A DNA stretch of 64,000 nt, taken from NCBI RefSeq assembly GCF_000698575.1, contig NZ_JFHD01000016.1, forward strand, positions 62,001 through 126,000, read 5' to 3'. The position numbers and the translations under genes are program-made. The notes below the pieces were generated by a model, which had not been told where the DNA came from, searched no databases, and saw only the letters and a list, made by a program, of their open reading frames with translations. Origin of the DNA: Caballeronia zhejiangensis (GTDB taxonomy: Bacteria; Pseudomonadota; Gammaproteobacteria; Burkholderiales; Burkholderiaceae). Positions 1 to 7,536 of this stretch are shown here, piece by piece; position 1 is the first letter of the stretch, and the number at the start of each line of letters is the position of its first letter.

Positions 1-94
1 CTTGCTCGTCGTGAGGTGAAGCAAAACCAAGCACGGCCGACAAGGCAATGGCCGCCGCGCCTAAGCTGGTCACTTTTCGCAGGACGGAGTTCAC
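1..94 (-). CDS. N-terminal part of an exported protein (runs off the left edge)
   Basis: Reading the minus strand from a GTG at 94 gives 31 codons without a stop up to the window edge. A GGAGA sits 5 bases upstream of the GTG. The peptide begins MNSVLRKV and continues with a hydrophobic stretch (SLGAAAIALSAVLGFA) followed by polar SPHDEQ, which is a textbook Sec signal peptide with a likely cut after GFA. The rest of the gene lies outside the window, so no function can be given. It is divergent to the exported protein gene at 175, with about 80 bases between the two starts. Confidence 0.5.
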   Translation of the reverse strand, partial: MNSVLRKVTSLGAAAIALSAVLGFASPHDEQ

Positions 95-174
95 AAAATT
101 CTCCGGAGAATGCAAGGTTAACTTGATTCTTTCGACGCCCCGCACGATAAATAGAAAGCGTCGACGAGGAGACT

Positions 175-720
175 GTGCGGAAAATGCGATACCTCTCACA
201 ATTAAGTTTCGGTTTTATGTTGTTTGCCCTCCTCGTCAATCTTACAGAGGCGAAACCTTTTGCAAACACTTACATCAGTTTCGACATCCCAGACGATTGG
301 CAATGTAATCTCGAAGTGACGGAGTTTGTCTGCAGACCACCTGCCGACTCTAATGGCAAGTACAGCATGATCGCGATTCTTACCGCCAAGGAAGTTGGCG
401 AGACGGATAGCCCGCAACTCTATATTCAACATCTTCAGGATGACGTCGGCTCGACGGCTGGTGTCGAAACCGTCCGAGCTCCAACAAGCACACTCTTAGG
501 CCAAGCCATCTGGCTTGACGCGACTTACTTGAACTCAGAAGTCAAAAATTATCAAACCCGCTATCTGGCTCGTACCGAAGGCAATCTTGGCGTCCTCGTG
601 ACTTTCTCCGCTCATCGGAGTGTGGTCGATCAAGCCCAATCTATCTCTGACGGCATTGCGAAGTCTGTCCAGGTCAATAGTTATCTCGCGCGACCGGAGC
701 TAAACCAGGACAGACGCTGA
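175..720 (+). CDS. Exported hypothetical protein, about 180 aa
   Basis: The protein starts with a hydrophobic segment (LSFGFMLFALLVNLTEA) that reads as a Sec signal peptide with a cut near TEA. The mature part of about 155 residues has the alternating pattern of a small beta-rich periplasmic domain and three cysteines. I do not recognise the family; the opening of the mature part (a short domain starting with FDIPDDW) loosely recalls DcrB/PsbP-like folds, but this is a guess. The start is uncertain: GTG at 175 and ATG at 184 are in frame, and GAGGAGA at 165-172 is only 2-3 bases from the GTG but about 11 from the ATG. Codon use is less GC-rich than in the bulk of the window, consistent with accessory DNA. 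Confidence 0.7.
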   Translation: MRKMRYLSQLSFGFMLFALLVNLTEAKPFANTYISFDIPDDWQCNLEVTEFVCRPPADSNGKYSMIAILTAKEVGETDSPQLYIQHLQDDVGSTAGVETVRAPTSTLLGQAIWLDATYLNSEVKNYQTRYLARTEGNLGVLVTFSAHRSVVDQAQSISDGIAKSVQVNSYLARPELNQDRR

Positions 721-732
721 GTTTTAAGAGCA

Positions 733-1527
733 TTAACTCTTGGCATGCGCGCCCTTGAATCCCGGCATTAGCACGTCGAGAATACCGTTGAAGGCCGGGA
801 TGGTTCCAAATACATAGTAGCGTGCTTTGTCGTGCCAGTTGGGCGTTACGTAGACGGTCTGCGTGGCGAGCGGATTGCTCATCTGCTCGATCGCCCGGGT
901 CAGCCAAGTCGGATAATCGTCGTCAGGAGCTTGCGACAAGTCGTACAGCACCATTGACCCGCTAACCCTTTTTGCTGTCAAAATGAAGGGGCCGTTACGC
1001 AGGGCATCAATATCTCGGCCACCATGGGCTCCGATCGTCTGTTGTGCTTGTTTAAAAAACGTCCGGGCTCCTGAGATGTCGTAGCGGTCGCCAAGTGTCT
1101 TGCAGTCGGCCGTGTCATTCGCAGACCAGCTAGTCACTGGCCAGACAAATGGGACAATCTGCTTTTCCTGCCCGTAGGAATTAATTCGCATCGGCGCGCC
1201 CTTGTTTAGGGCACCACTGATACTCATTCGATCAAGGAACAAGGGGCAGAAACGATCGATCTCTTGGCGACTTGTGAATATTGGAACGGCGTATCCGATT
1301 GCGCCGTCTGGTACCTGATCGTTACGCGCCAAAACATAGCCGCGAACTTCGATCAACTCTTGGCCAGCGGGGACCGGCGAATTATTCCACCCTATGGGCG
1401 GAGGGGCTCCGAGCAGGCCGCCGCCCGACGCCGGGTTCTTGTCCGGGAGGGCTCCGCAAGCCGCGGTCAAAGCCAAAGCAATGCTTACAATCCAGCATCG
1501 TAGCCGCAGAGCTTTTATATGAGTCAT
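733..1527 (-). CDS. Hypothetical lipoprotein, 264 aa
   Basis: The N-terminus has a basic start (MTHIKALRLR), a hydrophobic core and a lipobox LTAAC, so the mature protein should be lipid-anchored at Cys22. The body of about 240 residues has no motif I recognise. The start at 1527 is chosen because the upstream gene's TGA overlaps it as ATGA, implying translational coupling; longer in-frame extensions upstream are arginine-rich and look non-coding. The gene faces the exported protein gene 175-720 tail to tail, with 12 bases between the stops. Confidence 0.75.
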   Translation of the reverse strand: MTHIKALRLRCWIVSIALALTAACGALPDKNPASGGGLLGAPPPIGWNNSPVPAGQELIEVRGYVLARNDQVPDGAIGYAVPIFTSRQEIDRFCPLFLDRMSISGALNKGAPMRINSYGQEKQIVPFVWPVTSWSANDTADCKTLGDRYDISGARTFFKQAQQTIGAHGGRDIDALRNGPFILTAKRVSGSMVLYDLSQAPDDDYPTWLTRAIEQMSNPLATQTVYVTPNWHDKARYYVFGTIPAFNGILDVLMPGFKGAHAKS

Positions 1528-1736
1528 TTTTCGCCCGCCGCCGGTTTCTCGCTCCCTGGAGGCGTGCGAGGCTTTGAAAGTCTGAAGATCAACTCTGACC
1601 CGCCAGCACCGATTACGAAAGCGATGAGGGCGACCGAAGCGCCAAAGCCATTGAGTGGCCAGAGAAACACCAAGGCGCAAACGCTCAGGACTACGCCGAT
1701 TGCGACGGCCTTTGCGGACAATTCCTTGATCAGCAT
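1524..1736 (-). CDS. Small two-helix inner-membrane protein, 70 aa
   Basis: The ATG at 1736 is preceded by AGGGGGAG at a spacing of 5. The product has two hydrophobic segments (about residues 10-27 and 31-48) and a polar, proline- and lysine-rich tail, so it should be an inner-membrane hairpin with a short soluble C-terminus. Its TGA overlaps the ATG of the downstream lipoprotein gene, so the two form a coupled pair. Family not recognised. About 260 bases upstream (1737-1998) hold nothing I can identify beyond this ribosome site. Confidence 0.65.
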   Translation of the reverse strand: MLIKELSAKAVAIGVVLSVCALVFLWPLNGFGASVALIAFVIGAGGSELIFRLSKPRTPPGSEKPAAGEK

Positions 1737-1998
1737 GACATCTCCCCCTGTCGCCAAAGGGTTCATAGATAGGCAAACCGGATCTTGTATTGCGCGAGCG
1801 TTACTGCGTCTCAGCTGCTTGCACCTCAACAGCTTTACCGCCTGCACGGAGTGTAACGAATTTCGCCTCCATGAGCCACATGCAAACGACGTCTCGGTCA
1901 AGCTATGACAAACTACAAGAGCGCGGCAACGACGACGGGGAGCACTTCTCACAGCTTCGTAAAGCGAGGACTCACCGATGCGATCTCAGCGGAGCATA

Positions 1999-2190
1999 CT
2001 ATGCTTTGATAGGCGTGCACGGCATGTCTTTCTCAAACCCGAAGAAGCTCCATTGCATAAGCCGAAGGGCTAGGTCGGTATTTTCCTCCGACATGCCAAG
2101 TTTTGCCGTAGGTGCCGCGATTAAGTCAGCCACGGCCAAGACAACGTCGGAATTCGAAGCTACCTCGCTATTCTCCGGATGGCAACTCAT
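1999..2190 (-). CDS. Possible small hypothetical protein, 63 aa
   Basis: An open frame from ATG 2190 gives an acidic, mostly helical peptide (MSCHPENSEVASNSDVV and onward) with natural-looking composition, unlike the arginine-rich shadow frames elsewhere. An earlier in-frame ATG at 2223 exists. No convincing ribosome site is visible for either start and I do not recognise the product. It may be real or may be chance in a low-GC stretch. The 240 bases beyond it, up to the protease gene at 2468, show no other feature. Confidence 0.3.
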   Translation of the reverse strand: MSCHPENSEVASNSDVVLAVADLIAAPTAKLGMSEENTDLALRLMQWSFFGFEKDMPCTPIKA

Positions 2191-2467
2191 TGCTTCGCAG
2201 TGGAGTGCACAAGTAAATTGCATCGAAAGCAGCCACTACTCGCGTCGATGCTGGCCTTAACACCACGCGACTATCACACACAAGCACATCAATCCGCGCA
2301 AGCGGTGTTAAGGAATAGTGCTTTTTCGCAATCATCTCGCCCCTCAATGCAGTGGAGTTAGCAGGTCCGTCAGTTTATGTGTTTGCTCATATTGCCATGT
2401 GTAACTTTATCGTACATATATCGGCTTAAAAGACGATCGGATGGCTGCAATAACTGGCACATCCTCC

Positions 2468-3349
2468 CTACCGCATCCATCCAAGCCCCGCGCCTAGCTT
2501 GCTCATACCGTCAACCGCGTCTCCCACTTCCTCTTCGACGTGCTCGACTGAGCGCGCACCCGGGTAGCGAATCAGGAAAATCGTCAGGTCGAACTGATCA
2601 GAGACGATAAGCGATTCTTCCGCCTCCAAAGAGGGATGCCATACACCCGGGGCAACACGGAGAACGATATCGCCCGAATGATTCGCAGCTCCCTGAGCTC
2701 TCGCTACAGCCGACTCGGGAACCGGCGTTCCCGGAGCTAGGTATGCGCTTGAGACTGACTTACTTGGATAAGACCAACAAACAAATTCGTCTCGCGCAAC
2801 CACCAGCATGGCAGCTTCATCAGTAAGCTCAAGCCACTTCAATGCAGTCGCCGTAAATGAAGTCTCATATCGAGCCGCAATCATGCCGAGATGAGATAGC
2901 GACACCGTTGCTCCGGCAATTTGTTGGCGAAAGTCTGTAGCAGGCATCAGCAAGTACGACGCAAAAACATTCGCCTCGCGCTCCATCTTGCGCGACGAGC
3001 CGCTGCTGTAGTCAAGAATGTCGGACTGTCCGCAACGAAAACGCTTCTGCTCCGTTCGATGACACAGATAGTGTCCGAGTTCGTGAGCCAAAGTGAAGTT
3101 GACTCGACCGGGAATCGAGACCGTCTCATCGTAGGAAATCACCCAGTAGTCCTTCTTTGCTCTCAACGACAACATCCCATCAATTCCTGGCACACCATGC
3201 GGCACAACGGAGCCAATCGGGTCCTCAAATCGCTGCTTTGTCACTTCAAGTGCCAAAACTTTGACGTCTACGGGAAATGTCTGTCCTGATGCTAACCACA
3301 GTTTGGACAGTTGAATGCCCCAAGCGGCGGGGGTCGTAGGCTCAGTCAT
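2468..3349 (-). CDS. ImmA/IrrE-family zinc metallo-endopeptidase
   Basis: The 293-aa protein carries the zinc-protease motif HELGH at residues 89-93 and a downstream EREAN segment whose first Glu is the usual third metal ligand, the signature of the ImmA/IrrE (COG2856) family. The C-terminal 130 residues contain a second, less conserved domain. Family members cleave a cognate Xre-type repressor (ImmA/ImmR of ICEBs1, IrrE/DdrO of Deinococcus). Here the start codon at 3349 lies inside the end of an Xre gene (8-base overlap), so the pair is co-translated and the Xre protein is the likely substrate. Low GC and genomic position mark it as accessory. What signal activates it cannot be read from the sequence. 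Confidence 0.88.
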   Translation of the reverse strand: MTEPTTPAAWGIQLSKLWLASGQTFPVDVKVLALEVTKQRFEDPIGSVVPHGVPGIDGMLSLRAKKDYWVISYDETVSIPGRVNFTLAHELGHYLCHRTEQKRFRCGQSDILDYSSGSSRKMEREANVFASYLLMPATDFRQQIAGATVSLSHLGMIAARYETSFTATALKWLELTDEAAMLVVARDEFVCWSYPSKSVSSAYLAPGTPVPESAVARAQGAANHSGDIVLRVAPGVWHPSLEAEESLIVSDQFDLTIFLIRYPGARSVEHVEEEVGDAVDGMSKLGAGLGWMR

Positions 3350-3662
3350 CGTCGATCGCTTTGAGGAATTTCTCAAGCTGAGCTCGCTTGGTCGCGTCAA
3401 GACGACCAATCCTTCGAAAGAACGCTTGATCGGCATCTGACTTGGATGGGTCCTGCTTTTCGTCGTCAAGCAAGAACTCTACGGTGACACCAAATACGTC
3501 AGCGATTTTTCTAATCTTGTCCGCAGAAGGCCTCACCACTGGACGATTTTCCAATTCCCAGATGTAGCTCTTGCTTGACTCCGTCCTTTGAGCCAAGTCA
3601 TCTAAAGTCAATTTCAAACGTTTCCTTTCAGCGCGAATCTTGTCGCCGAGGGGGGTAGACAA
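3342..3662 (-). CDS. Xre-family transcriptional repressor, partner of the metalloprotease
   Basis: The 106-aa protein has an N-terminal helix-turn-helix of the Xre/HTH_3 type at about residues 4-60 (GDKIRAERKRLKLTLDDLAQ, then a YIWELE recognition-helix region) and a charged helical tail of about 40 residues. I prefer the TTG at 3662 because GGAGAAG sits 4 bases upstream of it and the homologous part starts right there; an ATG at 3713 would add 17 residues of unlikely sequence. It is followed with an 8-base overlap by the ImmA/IrrE protease. By analogy with ImmR and DdrO it should repress its own operon or nearby promoters until cleaved. Confidence 0.88.
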   Translation of the reverse strand: MSTPLGDKIRAERKRLKLTLDDLAQRTESSKSYIWELENRPVVRPSADKIRKIADVFGVTVEFLLDDEKQDPSKSDADQAFFRRIGRLDATKRAQLEKFLKAIDDD

Positions 3663-3908
3663 CAGGCTTCTCCAAGAGAGTAATGAGGGCGCCGCACACA
3701 AACAATCCCGCATCGGGGCTTCAGGACTTCCGTCGTCATGTTATGAACCGCGGCAAACGACGGACGAAAGGTACCCGAGATTAACATCTCAAAAGTTCAG
3801 AGTAGACGCATTTTTCATACTTGACAAGAGGGTTCTTGAAACCGATACTGAAAATATGCCTACACCGAACAAATTGTGGGCGCTAACCTTCATTTTTTGG
3901 GTTCAACA

Positions 3909-4211
3909 ATGACGACAACGATCAGATGTGTGGCCAAACGCATGGGCGGTGGCCAAGGGCATGAGCACATCACGCATTTGTGGTGGGTTCAAGTAACTGA
4001 TGGCAAAGACGGCGAAAGCGGCTCCAGTTCGAGGGAGCAGATGGTTGCCTTCATTGAGAAGAATGGAAACACCTCGGTCTGGTGCCCCGACCGGAATCCG
4101 CAGCTCAAAGGAGCGTGGGTGCACGTGCACACCAACGGCCGGGTCAAATACGTGCAAACCGTCGCTGATAGCCGCAAGACGGACAATCTTCTTGCCCTTC
4201 CCAATCGCTAA
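3909..4211 (+). CDS. DUF3892 domain protein
   Basis: This 100-aa protein shows the layout of DUF3892: a start of the form MTTTIRCVAKR, a histidine pair (GHEHITHLWW), a middle SSREQMVAFIE helix, and the C-terminal block with KYVQTVAD followed by DNLLALP. The family has no known biochemical function; members are small single-domain proteins often found in accessory DNA. It begins an apparent three-gene plus-strand run with the DUF2188 gene 9 bases downstream. The region 3663-3908 between it and the divergent Xre gene should hold the promoters of both. Confidence 0.8.
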   Translation: MTTTIRCVAKRMGGGQGHEHITHLWWVQVTDGKDGESGSSSREQMVAFIEKNGNTSVWCPDRNPQLKGAWVHVHTNGRVKYVQTVADSRKTDNLLALPNR

Positions 4212-4220
4212 GGACTGGAA

Positions 4221-4424
4221 ATGACTGAGAAAATCTTCGTCGAACGTCGCCCGAAAGGCGACTACGCCGTTCGTCGCCCCACTGCCGGCCGCGCGAGCGG
4301 CGTTGCGCAAACGCAAGCGGAAGCGATTGACTTGGCTCGCAAGCTAAATCCAGATGGGCCGGTGCTCGTGGAACGCGTCCGTTACACCTCGGGCGGCAAG
4401 CCCGATAAGTGGCGCAAGCCATAA
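4221..4424 (+). CDS. DUF2188 domain protein
   Basis: The 67-aa product has the DUF2188 pattern: a basic beta-strand start (EKIFVERRPKGDYAV), a glycine turn, then TQAEAIDLARKL, the TxxEAixxAr helix typical of the family, and a final strand with VLVERVRY. Function is unknown. It follows the DUF3892 gene by 9 bases and is probably co-transcribed with it. Downstream, 4435-4475 can fold into an imperfect hairpin (GCGGTG pairing with CACCGC) without a T-run, so it is not a convincing terminator. Confidence 0.75.
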   Translation: MTEKIFVERRPKGDYAVRRPTAGRASGVAQTQAEAIDLARKLNPDGPVLVERVRYTSGGKPDKWRKP

Positions 4425-4541
4425 CGTTAGATGGTGCGGTGGCTCACCTCGGTTCAGTCACCGCATCGCATCAACTAAGTGTTTGCAGCACCAAAACCGC
4501 CGCGACGGACAGCCCTTCCAATTCGAAGTAGGAGCATCTTG

Positions 4542-4928
4542 ATGCCAGATCTCATTTCGTCGATTCAGCTTTCGATTGACATTGCAAAAAAACTGCGTGA
4601 CGTCAACGAACAGGTCAAGAACGTTGATTTCAAAAGCCTGCTTGCGGACTTGCAGGAGAAACTGGCCGACTCCAAGCTCGAGGTCGTGGCCCTGAAGGAG
4701 CAGCTCGCGGACCTGTCGCGGAAGAACGTCGAACTGTCAGCGATTGTCGAAGCGCGCTCTTCTGAGCAACCCGAACCGATGACGGGCGGCTACAGACTTG
4801 GCGACAAAGGTCCCTTTTGCGTGGCGTGCTTCGAGACGCAAGGCAAGAAAGTACTCCTACCACCTGCCTCGGGCATTCACGCTCACTTCGGACAATGGTA
4901 CTGCCCGGTCTGCAAGAATCATAGCTAA
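4542..4928 (+). CDS. Coiled-coil protein with C-terminal zinc ribbon, 128 aa
   Basis: ATG 4542 is preceded by AGGAG at a spacing of 8. Residues about 10-75 are a continuous amphipathic heptad pattern (a long coiled coil), followed by a linker and a C-terminal module with two cysteine pairs (CVAC and CPVC) spaced like a rubredoxin-type zinc ribbon. Such proteins occur as orphan hypotheticals in mobile DNA. The coil suggests self-association and the ribbon nucleic-acid or protein binding; both are inference. It is the last intact gene before the junction with core-type DNA. Confidence 0.75.
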   Translation: MPDLISSIQLSIDIAKKLRDVNEQVKNVDFKSLLADLQEKLADSKLEVVALKEQLADLSRKNVELSAIVEARSSEQPEPMTGGYRLGDKGPFCVACFETQGKKVLLPPASGIHAHFGQWYCPVCKNHS

Positions 4929-5350
4929 CCCGTTCGTCCGACCGCCTGTCTGTCAACGCGCCACTGAAAGCGCTGCAACCATAGATGACTAGGCGACCTC
5001 GGGGACGACCCACGGGTTCTCAGCTTCCAAGATAAAAGAGACCACCGAAGTTTTTCACCTCTTTCCCCTTTCGGGTCGACCAATTACGAATGGTGACTCG
5101 TGTTCTGTCGGATGAAATCAGTTCACTCTTCCTTGGGCGCGGCAACCAAGCCAAGAGCTCCATAACCTTCATCAGATGGCATCGCCAATCGGCAAGTGGG
5201 AGAGCTTCATAAGCAATCGAGAACACATTGGAGGGGCTTCGCCGAGAACCAAAACAGGTTTCATTTGCGAATCTCTCCCACATCAGGTGACAAACCAATC
5301 CAGATTTATTTCCTTGCCCTGTCCAATAGAAAAATTTTTACCTTTAAAAA
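4929..5350. other. Gene-free low-GC stretch ending at the island junction
   Basis: About 420 bases with no credible gene. A minus-strand open frame (5020-5298) has no ribosome site and no recognisable product. The stretch is A/T-richer than the rest of the window, especially 5300-5370, and holds the first copy of a 19-base near-repeat (5253-5271) whose second copy marks the junction with the truncated lysR gene. Confidence 0.6.
5253..5271 (+). repeat. 19-base direct repeat, copy 1
   Basis: The sequence aacaggtttcatttgcgaa matches 18 of 19 bases with the copy at 5375-5393. The two copies are in the same orientation, 122 bases apart, and the other copy coincides with the break in lysR. It could be a remnant of an attachment site or a target-site duplication. 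Confidence 0.55.
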
Positions 5351-6043
5351 TCAATTACTTAAATTTCGTCCCGGAACAGGTTTCGTTTGCGAAGAACCAT
5401 CGACTTTCTCGCTCGCGAACGTGCGCTCGATCAGCAAGCGCAAGCCATTCGATGCGCCGGGCGCGACGAGTTTCACGCCCGCGAGCTTCGCAAGCGGACA
5501 TGTCGATGCGCGCGGCGAGATGCCGCCGCCCGGCTCGCCCGCAAGATAAAGCGTTTCGTCGAGCACGGGCAACGCGGTGATGCCGGGTGTATCCGATTCA
5601 CGAAACAGAATCGCGAGGTCGAGCCGGCCATTGGCAAGCAACTCGTTCAGATAGCCGCTCATGCTTTCGAAGAACTGCAGGCGTATGCCGGGATACCGGT
5701 CCTGAATGCGCTCGAACAGGGGCACGGCGAGAACGGATGCCATCGTCGTCGGCAGGCCGACCGCCACGGTGCCGGATTCCGCGCCCGCGCCCTTCGTCAC
5801 TTCCTGTTTGAGCTGCTCCATTTGCCGCAGCACGACTCGTGCATGCCGATAGAGCGCGTCGCCCTCGGCCGTGGGGGTGACGCCATGATTGCTGCGCAGA
5901 AGGAGCGTGACGCCGAGTTCCTCTTCGAGCCGCGCCATTTGCTGGCTGAGCGAAGGCTGTGCCACGTAGAGCTTTTCCGCTGCTTTGCCGAGACTGCCGT
6001 AATCGACGATGCTGACGAAGTAGCGAAGCTGGCGAACATCCAT
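5351..6043 (-). pseudogene. Truncated LysR-family regulator (nac-like)
   Basis: The protein starts at ATG 6043 with a clear LysR winged HTH (residues 1-60; AQPSLSQQMARLEEELG) and an effector domain most like the Nac/nitrogen-assimilation subgroup. Family similarity stops at about residue 214-216 (ASEKVDG); the last 14 codons (5351-5395) are foreign sequence that begins at a repeat copy. LysR proteins are usually about 300 residues, so some 85 residues of the effector-binding domain are missing. The DNA-binding part might still be made, but ligand sensing and tetramer formation should be lost. GC shifts sharply at the break. Confidence 0.82.
5375..5393 (+). repeat. 19-base direct repeat, copy 2, at the lysR break
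   Basis: The sequence aacaggtttcgtttgcgaa differs by one base from copy 1. It encodes part of the foreign tail of the truncated LysR protein, so it sits immediately on the low-GC side of the junction (about 5395). Confidence 0.55.
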
Positions 6044-6348
6044 ATGAGGGTGCGAGGATCGAAGTCAGGGCGCGCTCGTGAGCGTCTGGCGCCGGTCGCC
6101 TATTCTATAGCTCGCATCGTCATACGAATCGATTCGCTTCGCTCAGGGCGCATCAATGCCCCGGTCCGTTCGGTTCGATGCAGCTCGACACGAGCGTGCT
6201 GTTTGTGCCGGCTTCCGATGCCCGCTATCGCGCACGCCGCTTTAAGCTCATGGCTTGCGTAGCCGCCCTGTTCCTGCCCATGGCGTCCTCCTTCTGCGTT
6301 ATTCGAAAACGCACGCCGGATAACTTCGATAGCACGCCCGCGACGATT
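6044..6348. other. Gene-free stretch between lysR and gntR remnants
   Basis: About 305 bases without a supported gene. A plus-strand frame from 6178 runs through here into the dctA remnant, but its first 140 codons have no family resemblance and cross an antisense gntR fragment, so I take it as chance. The lysR promoter should lie just above 6043. Confidence 0.5.
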
Positions 6349-6605
6349 TTAGCCCGGCGATCGCTTGAGACGCATCGACACCGAAAAGCGCTCTGCGGGA
6401 TGCACCGTCACCGATATCTCGAACGTCGCGCCGCTCGCGTCGAGATAGCGGCGCACGATTTCCAGCGCCGCCGTTCCCGCCTCGACGCGCAGGCGTCTCG
6501 CCATCTCCGCCGATACGGCAATGGCACGCACGTCCTGCTGAATCTCGTCGCCTCCGCGAAGCTCGCGAAGGTTTCGATGTGCTGCGTCGACTGCACGACG
6601 CGCGA
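6349..6605 (-). pseudogene. Frameshifted 3' remnant of a GntR-family (UTRA) regulator gene
   Basis: On the minus strand, 6349-6545 encodes the end of a UTRA effector domain: IQQDVRAIAVSAEMARRL, then ALEIVRRYLDASGATFEISV, HPAERF and SMRLKR, all typical of HutC/FarR-type regulators. The preceding segment continues in a different frame (6540-6605: VVQSTQHIETFASFAEA), so there is a frameshift near 6545. Everything upstream, including the HTH, is missing, and the fragment abuts the dctA remnant at about 6606. It is a dead gene. Confidence 0.7.
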
Positions 6606-6609
6606 TCTC

Positions 6610-7437
6610 GTTTCGGAAGTGCTGTTCTCGTTCATCAAGCTCGTGATGAAGCTCGCGCCGCTCGGCACGTTCGGCGCGGTCGCGTATTCGGTGGGCAGCA
6701 ACGGCACGGCAGTGCTGATCGCGCTGGCGCAGCTCGTCGTGAGTTTCTATGCGGTGGTCGTACTCTTCATCGTCGTCGTCATGGGCATCATCGCGAAGCT
6801 CGCGGGCTTCAGCCTGTGGCGCTTTCTGCGCTACATCAGAGACGAGATCTTCATCGTGCTCGGTACTGCGTCGTCGGAAAGCGCACTGCCGCGTCTTCTG
6901 ATCAAGCTCGAACGGCTCGGCTGCGCGAAGCAGACGGTCGGACTCGTGCTGCCCACAGGCTATGCGTTCAATCTCGATGGCACGTCGATCTTCATGTCGA
7001 TGGGCGTCATGTTCATCGCGCATGCTTATGGCGTGCCGATCACGCTGGAACATCAGATCGGCATTCTGCTGCTGATGCTGCTGACGTCCAAAGGCGCAGC
7101 CACGGTTTCCGGCGGATCGTTCGTGGTGTTCGCAGCGACCGTCACGTCGACGGGCATCCTTCCCGTCGAAGGACTCGCGTTGATCTTTGGCGTGTACCGC
7201 TTCATGTCGATGGCAATCGCGACGTGCAACACCATCGGCAACAGCCTTGCGACGGTCGTCATCGCGAAGTGGTCGCGCACGTTCGATGCGGCCGTCAGCG
7301 AACGGCATCTTTATCCGGAGCGCTATCCGGAGATCGCCGAAGCAGACCGGCGGCTCGCGGACGGCAATCTTCTCCCCGAAGACATGAACGACGCGAATCC
7401 TCATCCGGACGGTATCCCGCTAAAAACGGCGCGATGA
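6610..7437 (+). pseudogene. 3' part of a DctA-type C4-dicarboxylate:cation symporter gene
   Basis: From 6610 the frame encodes the last 275 or so residues of a dicarboxylate/amino acid:cation symporter (DAACS). Landmarks are KLAPLGTFGAVAY, RYIRDEIFIVLGT followed by SSESALP, the PTGYAFNLDGTSI motif that forms the cation and substrate site, the LTSKGAATVSGGSF hairpin and a final helix before VVIAKW. Intact DctA is about 430 residues; the first 150, with the first transmembrane helices, are absent and replaced by the antisense gntR remnant. A perfect intrinsic terminator follows the stop. Without its N-terminal half it cannot work. Confidence 0.8.
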
Positions 7438-7444
7438 TTCTCGC

Positions 7445-7470
7445 AGCGCGGCAATCGCCGCGCTTTTTTT
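7445..7470 (+). terminator. Intrinsic terminator after the dctA remnant
   Basis: An 8-bp perfect stem (AGCGCGGC with GCCGCGCT) around a 4-base AATC loop is followed by a run of seven T. It would end plus-strand transcription from the former dctA gene and isolates the glucosidase gene at 7537. Confidence 0.85.
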
Positions 7471-7536
7471 CACTTCGCTTATCATCGGAAAACCGCGCAT
7501 CGAACGTGCTGGATGAGCAACCGCAACGGAGGTCGC

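Noticed and set aside
48..308. An 86-codon plus-strand open frame at the left edge
   Set aside because: It overlaps two better candidates (a signal-peptide gene on the minus strand and the exported protein gene from 175) and has a random composition.
4435..4475. Hairpin after the DUF2188 gene as a terminator
   Set aside because: The stem is imperfect, the loop is long and there is no T-run; the coiled-coil gene downstream may be in the same transcript.
5020..5298. A 92-codon minus-strand open frame in the gap before lysR
   Set aside because: No ribosome site, odd composition and no resemblance to any family; it overlaps the repeat copy at 5253.
5253..5393. The 19-base repeat pair as true ends of a mobile element
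   Set aside because: The copies are only 122 bases apart and the DNA between them encodes nothing, so they cannot bound the accessory block themselves; they are reported only as a junction mark.
6178..6609. N-terminal extension of the dctA-like frame as a complete transporter
   Set aside because: Codons 6178-6609 show no membrane-transporter sequence and run antisense to a recognisable gntR fragment, so the frame is open by chance.
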